DNA of 64,000 nt. Source: Eutreptiella sp. 'Long Island Sound 2002' (taxonomy: Eukaryota > Euglenozoa > Euglenophyceae > Eutreptiales > Eutreptiaceae). The stretch lies in NCBI GenBank assembly GCA_964036045.1, contig OZ038394.1, positions 2,335,379 through 2,399,378 on the forward strand. The letters are read 5' to 3'. The position numbers and the translations under genes were made by a program. Positions 22,715 through 33,167 of this stretch are shown piece after piece (the first letter of the stretch is position 1; each line of letters starts with the position of its first letter). The notes beneath the pieces are model-generated. The model did no database searches. It was not told the DNA's origin and was given only the letters and a program-made list of their open reading frames with translations.

Positions 22715-22803
22715 CTTAGCTATCCTAGTGGTATGCACCCTAGGGGGCTGGGGCACCTCTTTTTGAGAGGTCCGGGGTTCAATACCCAGTCAGCCTAGCT
22801 AAG
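22715..22803 (+). repeat. tRNA-like Pol III unit (SINE candidate)
   Basis: A consensus B box, GGTTCAATACC, lies at 22776-22786. An A-box-like segment, TAGCTATCCTAGTGG, lies at 22717-22731. A perfect 5-bp stem with a 7-base loop (ACCTC-TTTTTGA-GAGGT, 22755-22771) resembles an anticodon arm. CTTAGCTA (22715-22722) pairs with TAGCTAAG (22796-22803) like an acceptor stem. The arm spacing does not fit a functional tRNA, so a tRNA-derived SINE head or tRNA pseudogene is more likely. The SINE body and tail are not delimited. Confidence 0.45.
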
Positions 22804-23382
22804 TAGAAATATCCCATGTGACATGGCAGTGACCTCATCGCCACATGCCATGCCACCTCAGCACCTATGGGACCCAAAAACAAAGAGTGCACATCTCAAG
22901 ATGGCACTGTGGATGAGAGTGAGCCCTTGGGGCAGTTTTCCAATCAGTTTTTCTCAAACATGTAAAATATTTCATCCTGAGTTGCAATGTATGCTAATTG
23001 CTGTGGTCTATTGTTGATAGTTTTCTTTATCTAACTCTTTGTGACTGCAGCCCTTCATGCTTTGATCCTGATTTTCTTCTACTTGCTTATCTCTGGCTTG
23101 GGTTATCCTGGATTGGTTGTATTTCGGCAAAAAAAACATTCTCCTCATCAAAAACAAGCAGCAGAAAACCTTACACCAGCAGCAAGCAGCAGGAGAGGCA
23201 AAACAAACACACAGTGTTGAAATCACTATAAAACTTTCTCATATAGGTAGATAAACAATGAAAGTAGTGATTTTAAATCTATCCTCACTTGCATTTCATT
23301 ACTGGCTAGGGAAATCTCATTTCTGCCGGGCACCGGAATCACACCGGACTTAGGGTGGTGACCAAACCCGAGCCAGGCAAGA
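22804..23382. other. Non-coding stretch left of the Mutator-like element
   Basis: Nothing recognised. A purine-rich AGCAG/AAAACA segment lies near 23150-23210. Confidence 0.5.
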
Positions 23383-23391
23383 AAAGGTGTA

Positions 23392-23548
23392 GAGTGTACG
23401 TCGCGATACGTCTAATGGAACATTATAACGTTAATTCCGGTCCATTAGAATATTCCGGTAGACGTGACACCTGTTCCACAAGACGTAAGTCAAATTTCGT
23501 ACGTCTACCGGAACGTTATATGGGCCATTAGACGTAAGAACCAATCTT
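23392..23548 (+). repeat. Left terminal inverted repeat of the Mutator-like element
   Basis: About 157 bp matching the reverse complement of 40593-40749 at roughly 80%. It begins with a near-identical block (TGTACGTCGCGATACGTCTA). It contains repeated TCTA-(A/C)(T/C)GGAA(C/T) units in both orientations, so each TIR is itself built of short inverted repeats. Confidence 0.85.
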
Positions 23549-24514
23549 ATCTGTTGCGCAAGAAGTATGCATGTATGGAAAATCAATTTCTGTATTTTTC
23601 AAAAAAATACTCATATCTGAACATTTCAAATACATCAATGGTGCCAAAAGTAAGTGGGTCTACAATAAAACAAGTTGCAAAAGTGCAGCAATCCAGTCCA
23701 TCTCCGTTTCACGTAGCTGAATACTAACAACTTAACTATGACACAATATCAATAAATGAGACGGACAAAACAATTTAGCTTAACTGCAGAGTTAGTAATT
23801 GGATGTTAATGAGTGAGGCATTCCACCCTGGACAAAGCGGGCAGAATGAAGGTCCATTAGGGGAGGCCACGACACATTGTTTGTAGCTAAGAAGTACCAT
23901 GATGACATTTGGAAGTAGGCATTCACCATTCATGCACAGGTATCAACAAGTAGAACATGCTGTGTCCTGCCTTTAGGAACAAGAACGACGCGCGGGGTAT
24001 CAAATTCAAAGCCCTTTTGAAACAGCCTCGTTCCAAAGATTTCCACAATTTGCAAAGCTTGAAATTACGGCAAAACGCTTCTTCGCGTAAACTGTCGCGC
24101 GGATGAAATGCGTTGTGGTAACGAGCCGGGACATAGAGAAGGAAATTTCGCCACAGCGTCCACTGTCCATATAGAAATATCTGAAGTCCGTTTTTGAAGT
24201 TGCAGGATCAGATCTTAAAAACTGCGGCGGTTCGAGATGGCCGCATTGGGCATGTTGCGCCTGCTGCAATTTGGTGAAGTGTTCCAGGGTCTTCTCACAG
24301 AGGCATAGACTCGTAGTCGCGAGGAAACGTACGGTGCCATCGGTCGAAATGGGAGAGTGCGCGGTGAAATTACGCTCACCGAATATCACAAGCTTGTCAA
24401 GGCTTATCGCAACATGATTAGTAACATGACTCTAGACATTGAATCGAAACTCAAAGAAGCGTGACCGATTCATTTGCGATTTTCCGTCTCCCAAAGTGCT
24501 CCCCACTATCTCCA
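23549..24514. other. Mutator-like interior, left of the inner inverted repeat
   Basis: A minus-strand open stretch at 24006-24389 (about 127 codons) has reasonable composition but no recognisable domain; it may be a captured exon or chance. Nothing else is seen. Confidence 0.35.
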
Positions 24515-24796
24515 CCCTAGGGGCCCGTTTTGGCGTAAACATCAAAGTTGAGTACCCAAAACCCAAAAGAATTGTAGTTTTGCCAAGCGCAGTTTTGGCG
24601 CAACTTTGGTTTTTATTGGTGTTTGGCAATCTACATTTTTTTACCCTTTCCGCCGGTGATAGGTTGAGGACACTATGGTGACACATTTTTCTACCTCCCG
24701 TCATTGCCGTTTTAAAGGTCAAACACCACCCAGCACCATGGCAATCCCATCCCAGCAGCATCCCAGCAGGCACTGGGCCTCAACACTGGGACAAGT

Positions 24797-24915
24797 GAAT
24801 GCAACTTTGGTGTAAATAACCTCAACTTTGGTGCAACATTGGCAACCTTGAGTGCAACTTTGGCTCAACAATGCTGAGCATTGCAACTTTGATGCAACAT
24901 TTGCTCACCTTTGGT
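24797..24915. repeat. CAACTTTG motif cluster
   Basis: Irregular repeats of (T)GCAACTTTGGTGCAAC-like units. The same motif, in inverse orientation, clusters at about 36862-36945 and 38858-39015 inside the same nested element. The arrangement suggests subterminal transposase-binding repeats. Confidence 0.5.
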
Positions 24916-25812
24916 TTTCTGCAAAGGAGCACACGATAGGTTTATAATTGGAAAATAACAACCTTCACTCCAACGGAGCCTGGTTATGGAGATTCAAAGG
25001 CAACGGACCTCTCTCTGCGGAGTGGGGAGGGGGGTGAGTCTTCCTGGGTTGGTGTTGAGTCACACCATTCGCAATCCCACCCAAGCCATTCCTGCCTCAC
25101 CGCGGTAAGGGAAGTGTAGAGTGCACACACCGTATGATGGATTTGGAGCTTACAAGCCTCCCAAGATCCCTCCCATTGGGGAGGTGTGTCAATCCACACT
25201 TTTTTCCCCTTCTCTCCGGTTACCACGCCAACCACCGGTTGTATACATCCAGGCCCCCTGCGTCCCCATTCGTCGCTCACGTTTGCACCGCACTCCAAGC
25301 TTGTCTTCCACAAGACCCATCGGACTTTGGTTTTGGGTGGCCATCCGTCAGTCTCTCTTGCGAGCTCCCTTTCGGTGTCGCCAATTTCACGCCGTTCCGG
25401 CACCGTCGTGTCCCGGCGGCCGGGTACCTAAGGACATGTGGCAATATGTTAAAACAACAAAAAAAAAGACCGTTCCCAAAGGTAAAACACAAATTGCATT
25501 GAAATATTTACATGTGCGAGTCTTTTGGTGTCCCACAACCACTCACACGTGGTGTACCTCCCGCCCATCTTCTATTTGAACTATCTCATCCAACGGCTCT
25601 GCGTTACCATCGTCCGCCGGTGCCTTTTGCGTGGGCACTTCTTGTTGGGTGGGGTTGCCTTATGGAGGGGAGAGTGAGGTGATGAGAGTGCCGGCCATGT
25701 TGCATCGATGTTGAGTCGAAGTTGAGGCATGTGGATGTGACATGCATCGTATACAATGCAAATTCATCAAAATTGAACAAAAGTTGCACCACCGTTGTAT
25801 CGTTGCCCATAC

Positions 25813-26139
25813 CTTCTTGCTCTTCTCCTTGTGTGCCGTGCGTTCCTCCTTGCGGTGCTTTCGGTCTTGGCGCTCTTGGTCTTTTTTCTTCTCGGCTTCT
25901 TTCGCGCGCTTTTGCTCCTCCGCTCTTCTGTTTTGCTTGTCCCGCTCTTTTTCGTCCCTTTTTTCCTGCCTTGCCTTCTCGTTGGCCTTGTCTTGGGCAC
26001 TCATGTCCGCAATCATCTTCCTCGTCTCCGCGACACCGGCGTCCTCTTCCGCGGGGCGTCGGGCCCTTGTGTCCACCCCATGGGACCGGGCCTTCTCCTT
26101 TTCCTTCTCGGGGAGGCTTGGCCTTTCCTTATGCCGGGA
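25813..26139 (-). pseudogene. 3' part of a minus-strand exon interrupted by element C (Lys/Glu-rich)
   Basis: Reading right to left, the frame arriving from 36447 continues here after element C is removed with one copy of GGGA. The encoded segment is extremely charged, with runs such as EKEKEKAR and KEAEKKKDQERQDRKHRKEE. This suggests a long helix or nuclear-localised tail. A good splice donor (AAG|GTATGGGC) sits at 25812-25811, so the exon probably ends at 25813; otherwise the frame runs on to a stop at 25660. The family is not recognised. Accessory proteins of DNA transposons often have such tails, but that is inference. Confidence 0.5.
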
Positions 26140-26426
26140 TGTTATGGCTTCGAACAGCAGCAGCGCAGCAGCGCGCAAATCGCAAGTCGCAGTCGCAATC
26201 GCGCTGACAGTCTGTGAATAATAAGGAAGCAGCGAATGCCAACTGTGAATGAGCGCTGTAAGATACTTCGATCTTTGAACAGGGTTTATGTCTTCGAAAT
26301 TGTGTTATTATTGGTGCCCCGTCTAAAGATCCTGCGAGGTTTGTCGATTGGGATTTTGGATTTCGGATTTTGAGAAACAAAGAGGCACAGGGGTGCAGTC
26401 GAGTTCCCAACAAACAAACCACAACA
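26140..26426 (+). repeat. 5' LTR of element C
   Basis: 287 bp, repeated at an offset of exactly 10020. It has a TG...CA structure with TGTT/AACA inverted termini. The left flank is GGGA. Confidence 0.95.
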
Positions 26427-26427
26427 A

Positions 26428-26443
26428 GTGGTAGCCAGCTAGG
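26428..26443 (+). other. Primer-binding site region of element C
   Basis: TGGTAGCCAGCTAGG begins two to three bases after the LTR. The leading TGG fits the CCA end of a tRNA. The tRNA is not identified; it is not the initiator type used by element A. Confidence 0.45.
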
Positions 26444-26519
26444 TGGCGGGGAGGATCAATCTTCGAGATCAATCTTCGACGCCGCAACGCCGTCAACTTG
26501 ATTTGGACTTCGATTTACA

Positions 26520-28133
26520 ATGGAGCGGCCCTTCGACGACGCAGCTATGCTGCATTTCATCAGAGACAGTTTGTTTCGAAGTGATTCACCCTTGCATCAC
26601 GAATTTTCGACCTCGTTAGAGAAGTTCATCGCAGAGCGCATCGCTAGTCGAGAAAGCGAGTGGTTTCCATGTCTCTCTCGTGATCTTCACAGCTGTTCGC
26701 AGAAGCTTGCAGATACTCAAGCCAAAGTTATCGAATTGGAACAACGCATCGATGTATTGCAGGCAGCAGCAGCAAGGGCTACAGCAGCAAGTGGCCAGCG
26801 CATCGATACCTTGCAGTCCTCGACGGAAAATGCAACTCAAGCTGCTGCAAATGAACTTCGACGCGTAGAACATGAATTGTCGTCGTGTTACGCTCTTCTC
26901 AACGAATTTATACGAACTTCGAGTCCACCACCTCCGAACAACATCCAGTTTCCGCAACCACAACAACAACAGTTTCCGCAACCACCGTCTTCTTCGAATT
27001 CGAACCAACCTCACCCTCCACAACAACCACTCCCACAGCGGCCTACCTTCGAACGACCACCCCAGTTCGTAGTTCAACGTGCTCCTTCGCAAGAGATTTT
27101 GGGACGCCGCGTCGAGCGCCTGAACAAACTGGTCAAGAGGTTCACGGGTAAACCTGGATGTGGAGAATTTCGAACATGGAAAGAAGATTTATTACGAGCC
27201 TTCACTTCGTCGGATATCACCTCACCCGTCGATCAGGCAGCAACGATGTCATTCCTCCTCGATGGTGATGCCGCTGAGTACTATCATAGCCTGACGAAAG
27301 TTGTAGAAGATGACTGGTTCGAGCTCATGCGTGTGTTAGGCCAGTGTTTCGACTGCATATCCCATGAGCCAGTGTATTTGTCGAGAATGTTGAGCTTGAA
27401 AGAGAGCGAGTTTCCCCGACATGCAGATTACGTCCGAGAATTTCCCACATGCGTTATCAAGTCGAAGGTCAACACGAGTGAACTCCAGATGGGTTTCCTC
27501 GTCAGCTCTCGATTTGTTGAAGGGTTGTCGAATGACGCTGTGCGTCGGCAGTACATCGTTGAAGTCCGTTCGAGATGGCGTTCTAATAACCCATTTGGAT
27601 TCGATACCTTGGTAGAGACCATCGCGGAAGCCTACATTGCGGCTGCGTATCAACTCCAAGAGGTACAGAACGCATTGAGAACGACATCAGATCACACCCT
27701 GGGTCCTGCAGTGTCGAGACCCCTGCCTATGATGGTCCCACCTACTTCGACTTCCACGTTTCCATCCAACCCTATGCCAACGCCACACGTCACCCCGATG
27801 CCGACCCCAGCTGCGGCGCCCACGGCTTCGACCGTGGCAGAGCCGATGAATCTCGATGCAATTGCCAAGCTCCGAGAAGAGTTACATGCCTACATTGGTG
27901 AACGGTTCGGACGTCAACATGGCGGACGCCAAGATGGTCGAGAAAGCAGACGTTGCTACAATTGTGGCGAACAAGGACACTTGGCCCGTGACTGTCCAAA
28001 AGGTCGACCGCCATCCCGAGGACGAGAACGTCGGGAATCACGGTCGAACACACCGAAACGAGATCAAAGTCGAGACAGCAAGGGACGGTTTCGATCCCGA
28101 TCCAAGAGCAGAGAAAGGCCTACAACGGCCTAG
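26520..28133 (+). CDS. gag: Element C Gag
   Basis: 537 codons from ATG 26520 to TAG 28131-28133. The N terminus is helical, with a coiled-coil-like segment at residues ~50-130. A Pro/Gln/Asn-rich spacer follows at ~135-185. A retrotransposon Gag (capsid) domain spans ~200-380 (FRTWKEDLLRAF, AATMSFLLDGDAAEYY). The zinc knuckle CYNCGEQGHLARDC (C-X2-C-X4-H-X4-C) lies near residue 478. The tail is Arg/Ser-rich (RERRESRSN, RSRSKSRERP). The overlapping protease frame is +1 relative to Gag, so Pol expression needs a +1 shift, unlike elements A and B. Confidence 0.93.
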   Translation: MERPFDDAAMLHFIRDSLFRSDSPLHHEFSTSLEKFIAERIASRESEWFPCLSRDLHSCSQKLADTQAKVIELEQRIDVLQAAAARATAASGQRIDTLQSSTENATQAAANELRRVEHELSSCYALLNEFIRTSSPPPPNNIQFPQPQQQQFPQPPSSSNSNQPHPPQQPLPQRPTFERPPQFVVQRAPSQEILGRRVERLNKLVKRFTGKPGCGEFRTWKEDLLRAFTSSDITSPVDQAATMSFLLDGDAAEYYHSLTKVVEDDWFELMRVLGQCFDCISHEPVYLSRMLSLKESEFPRHADYVREFPTCVIKSKVNTSELQMGFLVSSRFVEGLSNDAVRRQYIVEVRSRWRSNNPFGFDTLVETIAEAYIAAAYQLQEVQNALRTTSDHTLGPAVSRPLPMMVPPTSTSTFPSNPMPTPHVTPMPTPAAAPTASTVAEPMNLDAIAKLREELHAYIGERFGRQHGGRQDGRESRRCYNCGEQGHLARDCPKGRPPSRGRERRESRSNTPKRDQSRDSKGRFRSRSKSRERPTTA

Positions 28134-28680
28134 AAAACAATTCCGAAGACCTGGTGGCGGACGTCCTCGAGAAGAGCTGAACACCACCACCAGCACCAAT
28201 AAACCCGAAAAGAATTCGACGCTTGGAAGTGTCACTGTCGAAGGAACCGAACCTGAGCATGCGTCTCTGTTCACGGTTCGAGGGCGCATTTGCGCATGTC
28301 GTGAAGACTCCTTTGACTCCAGCGTGGAACTGTTGGTCGACTGTGGAGCGACCAGTGACTTTATGTCGATGCAAACAGCAAAGAGGGCGCGACTTCCCCT
28401 CTATAAACTGAGAAACCCTGGACATGTTTTGACAGCCGGAGGTGTCCAAGTCGAAGTACGGTACTACACGCGAGCTTATGTTCGAGTTGGAGAGCTTGTA
28501 TTTCGTCACCACTTCAAGGTCTTGGAGATTTTTCCAGATGTAGTGCTTGGACTACCATGGCTTCGAAGCTACAATCCAACTGTCAACTGGAAGGAGCGAT
28601 ACGCCGACATCCAACATGGTTCGATTTCGTACCGGTTGTCTTTTGGCGAATCAAGACATTCCACCCAGCTGCAGTTTTAA
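27856..28680 (+). CDS. Element C protease
   Basis: Open from within Gag (+1 frame) to TAA 28678-28680. The aspartic protease active-site loop reads LLVDCGATSDFM (~28330), the DCG/DSG variant typical of many Ty3/gypsy proteases instead of DTG. A later hydrophobic stretch, VVLGLPWLRSYNPTVNW (~28540-28590), is the conserved C-terminal protease block. After the TAA the same frame continues to RT, so the stop is a mutation or a readthrough stop. Confidence 0.88.
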   Translation: MQLPSSEKSYMPTLVNGSDVNMADAKMVEKADVATIVANKDTWPVTVQKVDRHPEDENVGNHGRTHRNEIKVETARDGFDPDPRAEKGLQRPRKQFRRPGGGRPREELNTTTSTNKPEKNSTLGSVTVEGTEPEHASLFTVRGRICACREDSFDSSVELLVDCGATSDFMSMQTAKRARLPLYKLRNPGHVLTAGGVQVEVRYYTRAYVRVGELVFRHHFKVLEIFPDVVLGLPWLRSYNPTVNWKERYADIQHGSISYRLSFGESRHSTQLQF

Positions 28681-30622
28681 GCAGCTTCGAAGCTGCACCC
28701 CCTTTCGATACTTTCATCCAGTTCCTCGAAAGCGAGTCCGGTTGGGAATCCTGCCCCACATGCCAACGAACACCCTGACCTACACTCGTCGACACACGTT
28801 CAGCGCGGTACTGAAATGTACGATGAGTCCGAAACGGAAGATGGTATCACCGATGAGGAGTGCAGCGATATGGAGATTGAGTACATTTCGTTGCCGAAAC
28901 TCAAAAGAGAGATCCGTCGATCTGATCTCACGGGAGATCAAGTATTTCTGTGTTGCATGCCTCGACCAGCAGTGCCGGTCGATCAAATGTATAAGATGCA
29001 AGCCAGTGATGGCAATGATGACGGGCTTGACCCTGTTCGACGCAAAGTACCGAATCGATTACACAAGTGGGCGGACCTCTACGACCGGGAGAAAGCGGAG
29101 TATGGAGACCCACCTCCGCATCGACCTGGAAGAGATCATCGAATATGCCTCGATTCGGAAGACAATCCACCGTGGGTACACCCTTACAAAATGGATCCGA
29201 GCCAACTAGATGAACTTCGACGACAATTGGTCAAGTTGCATCGATCTGGTCGCATCAGACCATCCTCGAGTCCATACGGAGCGGGTTGCCTACTGGTGAA
29301 GAAAGCGAATGGTAAATGGCGTATGTGCGTCGACTACCGAGCGTTGAATACACGAACTGTACGAGATCGATATCCTTTGCCATCGATCCAATCCATCTTG
29401 AGTACACTGGGGGGTTCCACCGTATTCTCAAAGATTGACCTTGTTAGTGGGTTCCACCAGATCCGAATTCAAGACGAAGATATCGAGAAAACCGCCTTCA
29501 ACACACAATTTGGCGCCTTCGAGTGGGTTGTTATGCCCTTTTGGCCTCTGTAATGCGCCATCAACGTTCCAACGCGTCGTGAACGATGTCCTTCGAGACC
29601 ACTTGGGGATCTTTGTATGGGTATACATTGACGACATCCTCGTCTTCTCGAAGGATGCGCACGAACACCAACGACACCTCGATCTGGTACATGAACTACT
29701 CCGTAAGCACCAGCTCTTCCCCTGCATCGATAAATCCACATTCTTTCAGAGTCGAGTGCCCTTCTGCGGATACATCATCGACCAAGATGGAGTACACATG
29801 GACCCCGAAAAGATCAAGGTCATTCGAGGTTGGCCTCCACCAACTACGGTCCATGAAGTTCGACAGTTCATTGGATTGTGTGGATTTTACCAGCAGTTTG
29901 TCGAAGGGTTCCAAGCTGTCGCAGCCCCCCTGACTGCAATGTTTAGGGCAGACTTCGAGTGGGAATGGACAGCCGTCCACCAGGCTTCCTTCGACAAGCT
30001 GAAGCAGGCGATGATCCGTGCGACACATCTCAGTGCTATCGACCCCCGACAGCCGTATCACCTGTACACAGACGCCTCGAAAGACTGCGTGGGTGCTACG
30101 CTGGCGCAACGATGTGCGCATGGGAAGTACAAGGGACATCTTCGACCTATTGCCTTCATGTCGCGGAAAATGCAGCCTGCCGAAACTCGATACCCGATTC
30201 GAGAACAGGAGTTGTTGGCCATCGTATTAGCCTTGAAACAATGGTTTCACCTACTTCGAGGACCGCAGCAGGTGCACGTGCACACTGACCACGAAAGTCT
30301 TCGATATCTCAAGACCTGTCCTCGACCGCTGACACCACGGCAAGCACGATGGTCCCAATTCCTCGAGGAATACAACCTGACGTTGTGGTACGTACCGGGC
30401 CTCGAGAACCCTGCGGCAGATGCCTCCTCCCGTCTAACTTCGCGGCAGTTGATGGAAATCGAAAATGCCACACGTACACGGGCTTTCGCAATTCCCCTGG
30501 TCGAAGATTGGGCTTCACCGGAAGGAGAACCTGTCGATGAGTTCCTACATGTGCTCGAAGACTCATTCTCTCATGACGAGGTGTGGCCCCAGCCGTACGA
30601 CCACCTGTACGTTTCACTATGA
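28681..30622 (+). pseudogene. Element C reverse transcriptase and RNase H, one frameshift
   Basis: RT begins around ATG 28816 and reads through KWRMCVDYRALN (~29310) and FSKIDLVSGFHQIRI. At ~29539-29542 a TTTT run appears to contain one extra T: before it the frame reads WVVMPF and ends at TAA; after it the next frame reads FGLCNAPSTFQRV. The catalytic box is YIDD (~29625). RNase H carries LYTDASKDCVGATLAQ (~30063), VHTDHESLRYL and PGLENPAADASSR. It ends at in-frame TGA 30620-30622, past which the frame stays open into integrase. A homopolymer sequencing error could explain the frameshift. Confidence 0.88.
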
Positions 30623-32545
30623 AGCGGACGCTCCGTGGGGAAGGAACTTGATGCAGATGAGCTTGCGGAGCCAGCCCTCCAATTCGACACCGAACCCGCC
30701 GTCGAGCCGGAGGACCTGGAGCCGCTACCGTCGAGCGCGACAACTGCTGAGCCGGAGGACCTGAGACTGGATCCAGCACCATCGGACGAGATCATGGCTG
30801 AGAATTCACACCAACCAGACATGCATCTCGATGAGGCCGGCAATGAGCCAGACACGTCTACCGACACCGACGACCTCCCCGATGTAAGCATGGATCGGCC
30901 CCTTCGAGTCACCATTGGCAATGAACTTCGATACGCTCTGACCATGGCGGAACTGATTCGCTGTCGACGTCACCGTGACGGCACGTTGCAATCAGTTCCC
31001 TTGCCGAAACTTGGGTCGAACACGCCGTACCCTTCGAGTCTTAAGGGTACACACCGCCGAGTACATCGACATTATCAGTGCAAAGACTTGACTTCGACAG
31101 CTGTGTGGGCGGCAGCCTATCGGGAGGACCCCCGGACGAAACACATCTACGAAGTCGCGATTCGAAGCCCTGCGGCACGACACCAGCTTCGAGATGCCAA
31201 GTTGTCCTTCGATGATGGCAAATTCTTCCATTTGTCGACGATGGGCAAACGTGTGCTTGTTCCCCGAACGCTGGTTACGTCGATTGTGGCTATGTATCAC
31301 GAGTCAGAGTTCTATGGCCACTCAGGAGTCTTTCGAACCATAGCCCTGATTAAGCGCGACTACGTATGTTCACACCTTCGACACTATGTCGAGCGATACA
31401 TACTAAGTTGCGATGTCTGTCAAGCGGCGAAATCAAGACGAGTCGACACCGCCAGATTGCCAAGACCATTGCCGGTGCCCGACACCAAATGGCACAGTGT
31501 GTCCATCGATTGGGTTTCGGGATTGCCGCCGACCACAAGGGGCCATGACGCCATCATGACTGTAGTCGACCGATTCTCCAAGCGTGGTATGTTCATCCCT
31601 TGTCGCAAGGATATGACAGCCGACGACCTCATCTATGTGTTCCTACGTGAGGTTATTCGATTGAAAGGATGCCCTCGACAAATTATTTCTGACCGAGACA
31701 AGCTGTTCGAGTCTCAGGCGTGGAAGGAGTTGGCCCAGCGCTTCAAGATTGAGATGCATCAAACAGTGGCCAACCGCCCTCGAGGCAATGGCCTGGCGGA
31801 GCGCAGCAATCAGTCCATCCTCCAGCGCCTGCGTACACACGCCATCTTCGGCAACGACGAGTGGGATGTCGACCTCCTGTTCGCCGAAATCCAGTTCAAC
31901 AACCTGACATCCAATAGTCTTCGACTATCCCCGTTCGAGATAGATGAAGGACGAACACCCCATCTTCCATTGGATTTGCCCCGAATGACTTCTCATGCAC
32001 ATGAACCATTGACCGTGAATGATTACATGCAACGAGCGGAACGTACCTTCGATTCTGTGCGTGCAATGCTTGCCGAGGAACGTCGACGCCAGATGCATGT
32101 GGCCCTGCAAATGGACCAACACGTTCGAGTGCCTGAAGTCGGTGAACGATGGTGGGTGTTGGTGCCGGAATATCGACATAAAGGGAAACTCGATGTTGTC
32201 TGGTGCGGCCCTTACAAAATACTCGAGGTACTGAACAAGGGCGAGAATGTCAAACTGGACATCCCTGCCCCCTTCGATGGGTTGCGAGTTTTCAATCGAG
32301 ACAGCATAAAACCCTACGTCCATCGAGAGGGACAGCCGGTGTGGGAGTTTCCAATGCCCCCTGTCAAAACTGGAGAATCTCCTCGACTTGTCAAGATTGT
32401 GGCTAGACGCCGAGTGGGATCTAAAAAGCGCCGCACATTCCTGTACCGTTGTGAATGGGATGACGACACATGGTCTTGGGAGTCGAGCAAGGCTCTAGAG
32501 GCGGATCCTGTGTACCTTGAGTTCCTTCGACTCCACCCTGAGTAA
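30623..32545 (+). CDS. Element C integrase with chromodomain
   Basis: About 640 codons in the RNase H frame after TGA. An acidic linker with repeated EPEDL opens it. The HHCC zinc domain spans ~31295-31425 (YHESEFYGHSG ... CDVCQAAK). The DD35E core is intact: Asp in SIDWV (~31507), Asp in ISDRDK (~31690), Glu in LAERSN (~31800), with 35 residues between the last two. The C terminus (~32420-32510) is chromodomain-like (LYRCEWDDDTWSWES). It ends with TAA at 32543-32545. Confidence 0.92.
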   Translation, partial: SGRSVGKELDADELAEPALQFDTEPAVEPEDLEPLPSSATTAEPEDLRLDPAPSDEIMAENSHQPDMHLDEAGNEPDTSTDTDDLPDVSMDRPLRVTIGNELRYALTMAELIRCRRHRDGTLQSVPLPKLGSNTPYPSSLKGTHRRVHRHYQCKDLTSTAVWAAAYREDPRTKHIYEVAIRSPAARHQLRDAKLSFDDGKFFHLSTMGKRVLVPRTLVTSIVAMYHESEFYGHSGVFRTIALIKRDYVCSHLRHYVERYILSCDVCQAAKSRRVDTARLPRPLPVPDTKWHSVSIDWVSGLPPTTRGHDAIMTVVDRFSKRGMFIPCRKDMTADDLIYVFLREVIRLKGCPRQIISDRDKLFESQAWKELAQRFKIEMHQTVANRPRGNGLAERSNQSILQRLRTHAIFGNDEWDVDLLFAEIQFNNLTSNSLRLSPFEIDEGRTPHLPLDLPRMTSHAHEPLTVNDYMQRAERTFDSVRAMLAEERRRQMHVALQMDQHVRVPEVGERWWVLVPEYRHKGKLDVVWCGPYKILEVLNKGENVKLDIPAPFDGLRVFNRDSIKPYVHREGQPVWEFPMPPVKTGESPRLVKIVARRRVGSKKRRTFLYRCEWDDDTWSWESSKALEADPVYLEFLRLHPE

Positions 32546-32552
32546 CTGAGTA

Positions 32553-32575
32553 ACACCCTTACTCTTCTCTGCAGC
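32553..32575 (+). promoter_or_regulatory. Candidate splice acceptor upstream of the post-pol ORFs
   Basis: A pyrimidine tract ending in CTGCAG (32553-32575) lies just before the first extra ORF. A second one, TCTCCCTTCCTCTGTTCAG, ends at 33186 before the large ORF. Spliced subgenomic mRNAs, as used for retroviral env-position genes, would explain expression. This is inference; no donor was identified. Confidence 0.35.
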
Positions 32576-32594
32576 GTGGTTTTTCGAAAAACTC

Positions 32595-33167
32595 ATGCGA
32601 GGTTCCGGGTCGATCACCGGAGCCTCCGCCTATGGTACTACATCCCGGACGCCCCGAACTTCCTCTCGACCTCCGCCTTCTCGAGCGACACCGTCCAACG
32701 TCATCGATGTTGACGCGATCGAACCCCCAGCGAGGACGACTTCAACTGGCCGCTGCTTGTCGGTAGCATCAGCGCCAACTCGTCCGAGTCGACCTCTCGA
32801 TCCATTCGAACCGCCGAACTACAGCCAGTCGGCATATGCTGGGAGCTCGAAAGGAAAAGGAGGCCCGTCGAAAGGAGGCAAGGGAGGTGTGTTCCCTCGC
32901 GGGAGATTTGCGGGAATAGCGCCGAGTGGACGAACCATCATAACAGGAGGCGCCGAAGGCTTGGAAGTGCTCGAGATAGCCCTGGCCAACTTGCCTGTTC
33001 TGGAACCGACGAAGGGAGGGACCCCACCCGACATGCCGCCAGAACTCTGTAAGCTGTACGGGCCCCCTCCCCCGGTCGATGCAGAATACTTTCGAGAGCG
33101 GTGCTCAAGCCCTGACTGGTTCGATTCTGATGAAGATCTTGCTTGCTACACGGGGTACGACGACTGA
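32595..33167 (+). CDS. Element C post-pol ORF 1, unknown function
   Basis: 190 codons from ATG 32595 to TGA 33165-33167. The N-terminal 60 residues are rich in Ser/Pro/Thr/Arg. Gly/Lys-rich repeats follow (SKGKGGPSKGGKGG, ~residues 76-90), then a segment ending in acidic residues. No family is recognised. It starts 50 bases after the integrase stop, behind a good candidate splice acceptor. The following large ORF is in the same frame, so the TGA is the only separation and the two could be one protein. Confidence 0.5.
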   Translation: MRGSGSITGASAYGTTSRTPRTSSRPPPSRATPSNVIDVDAIEPPARTTSTGRCLSVASAPTRPSRPLDPFEPPNYSQSAYAGSSKGKGGPSKGGKGGVFPRGRFAGIAPSGRTIITGGAEGLEVLEIALANLPVLEPTKGGTPPDMPPELCKLYGPPPPVDAEYFRERCSSPDWFDSDEDLACYTGYDD

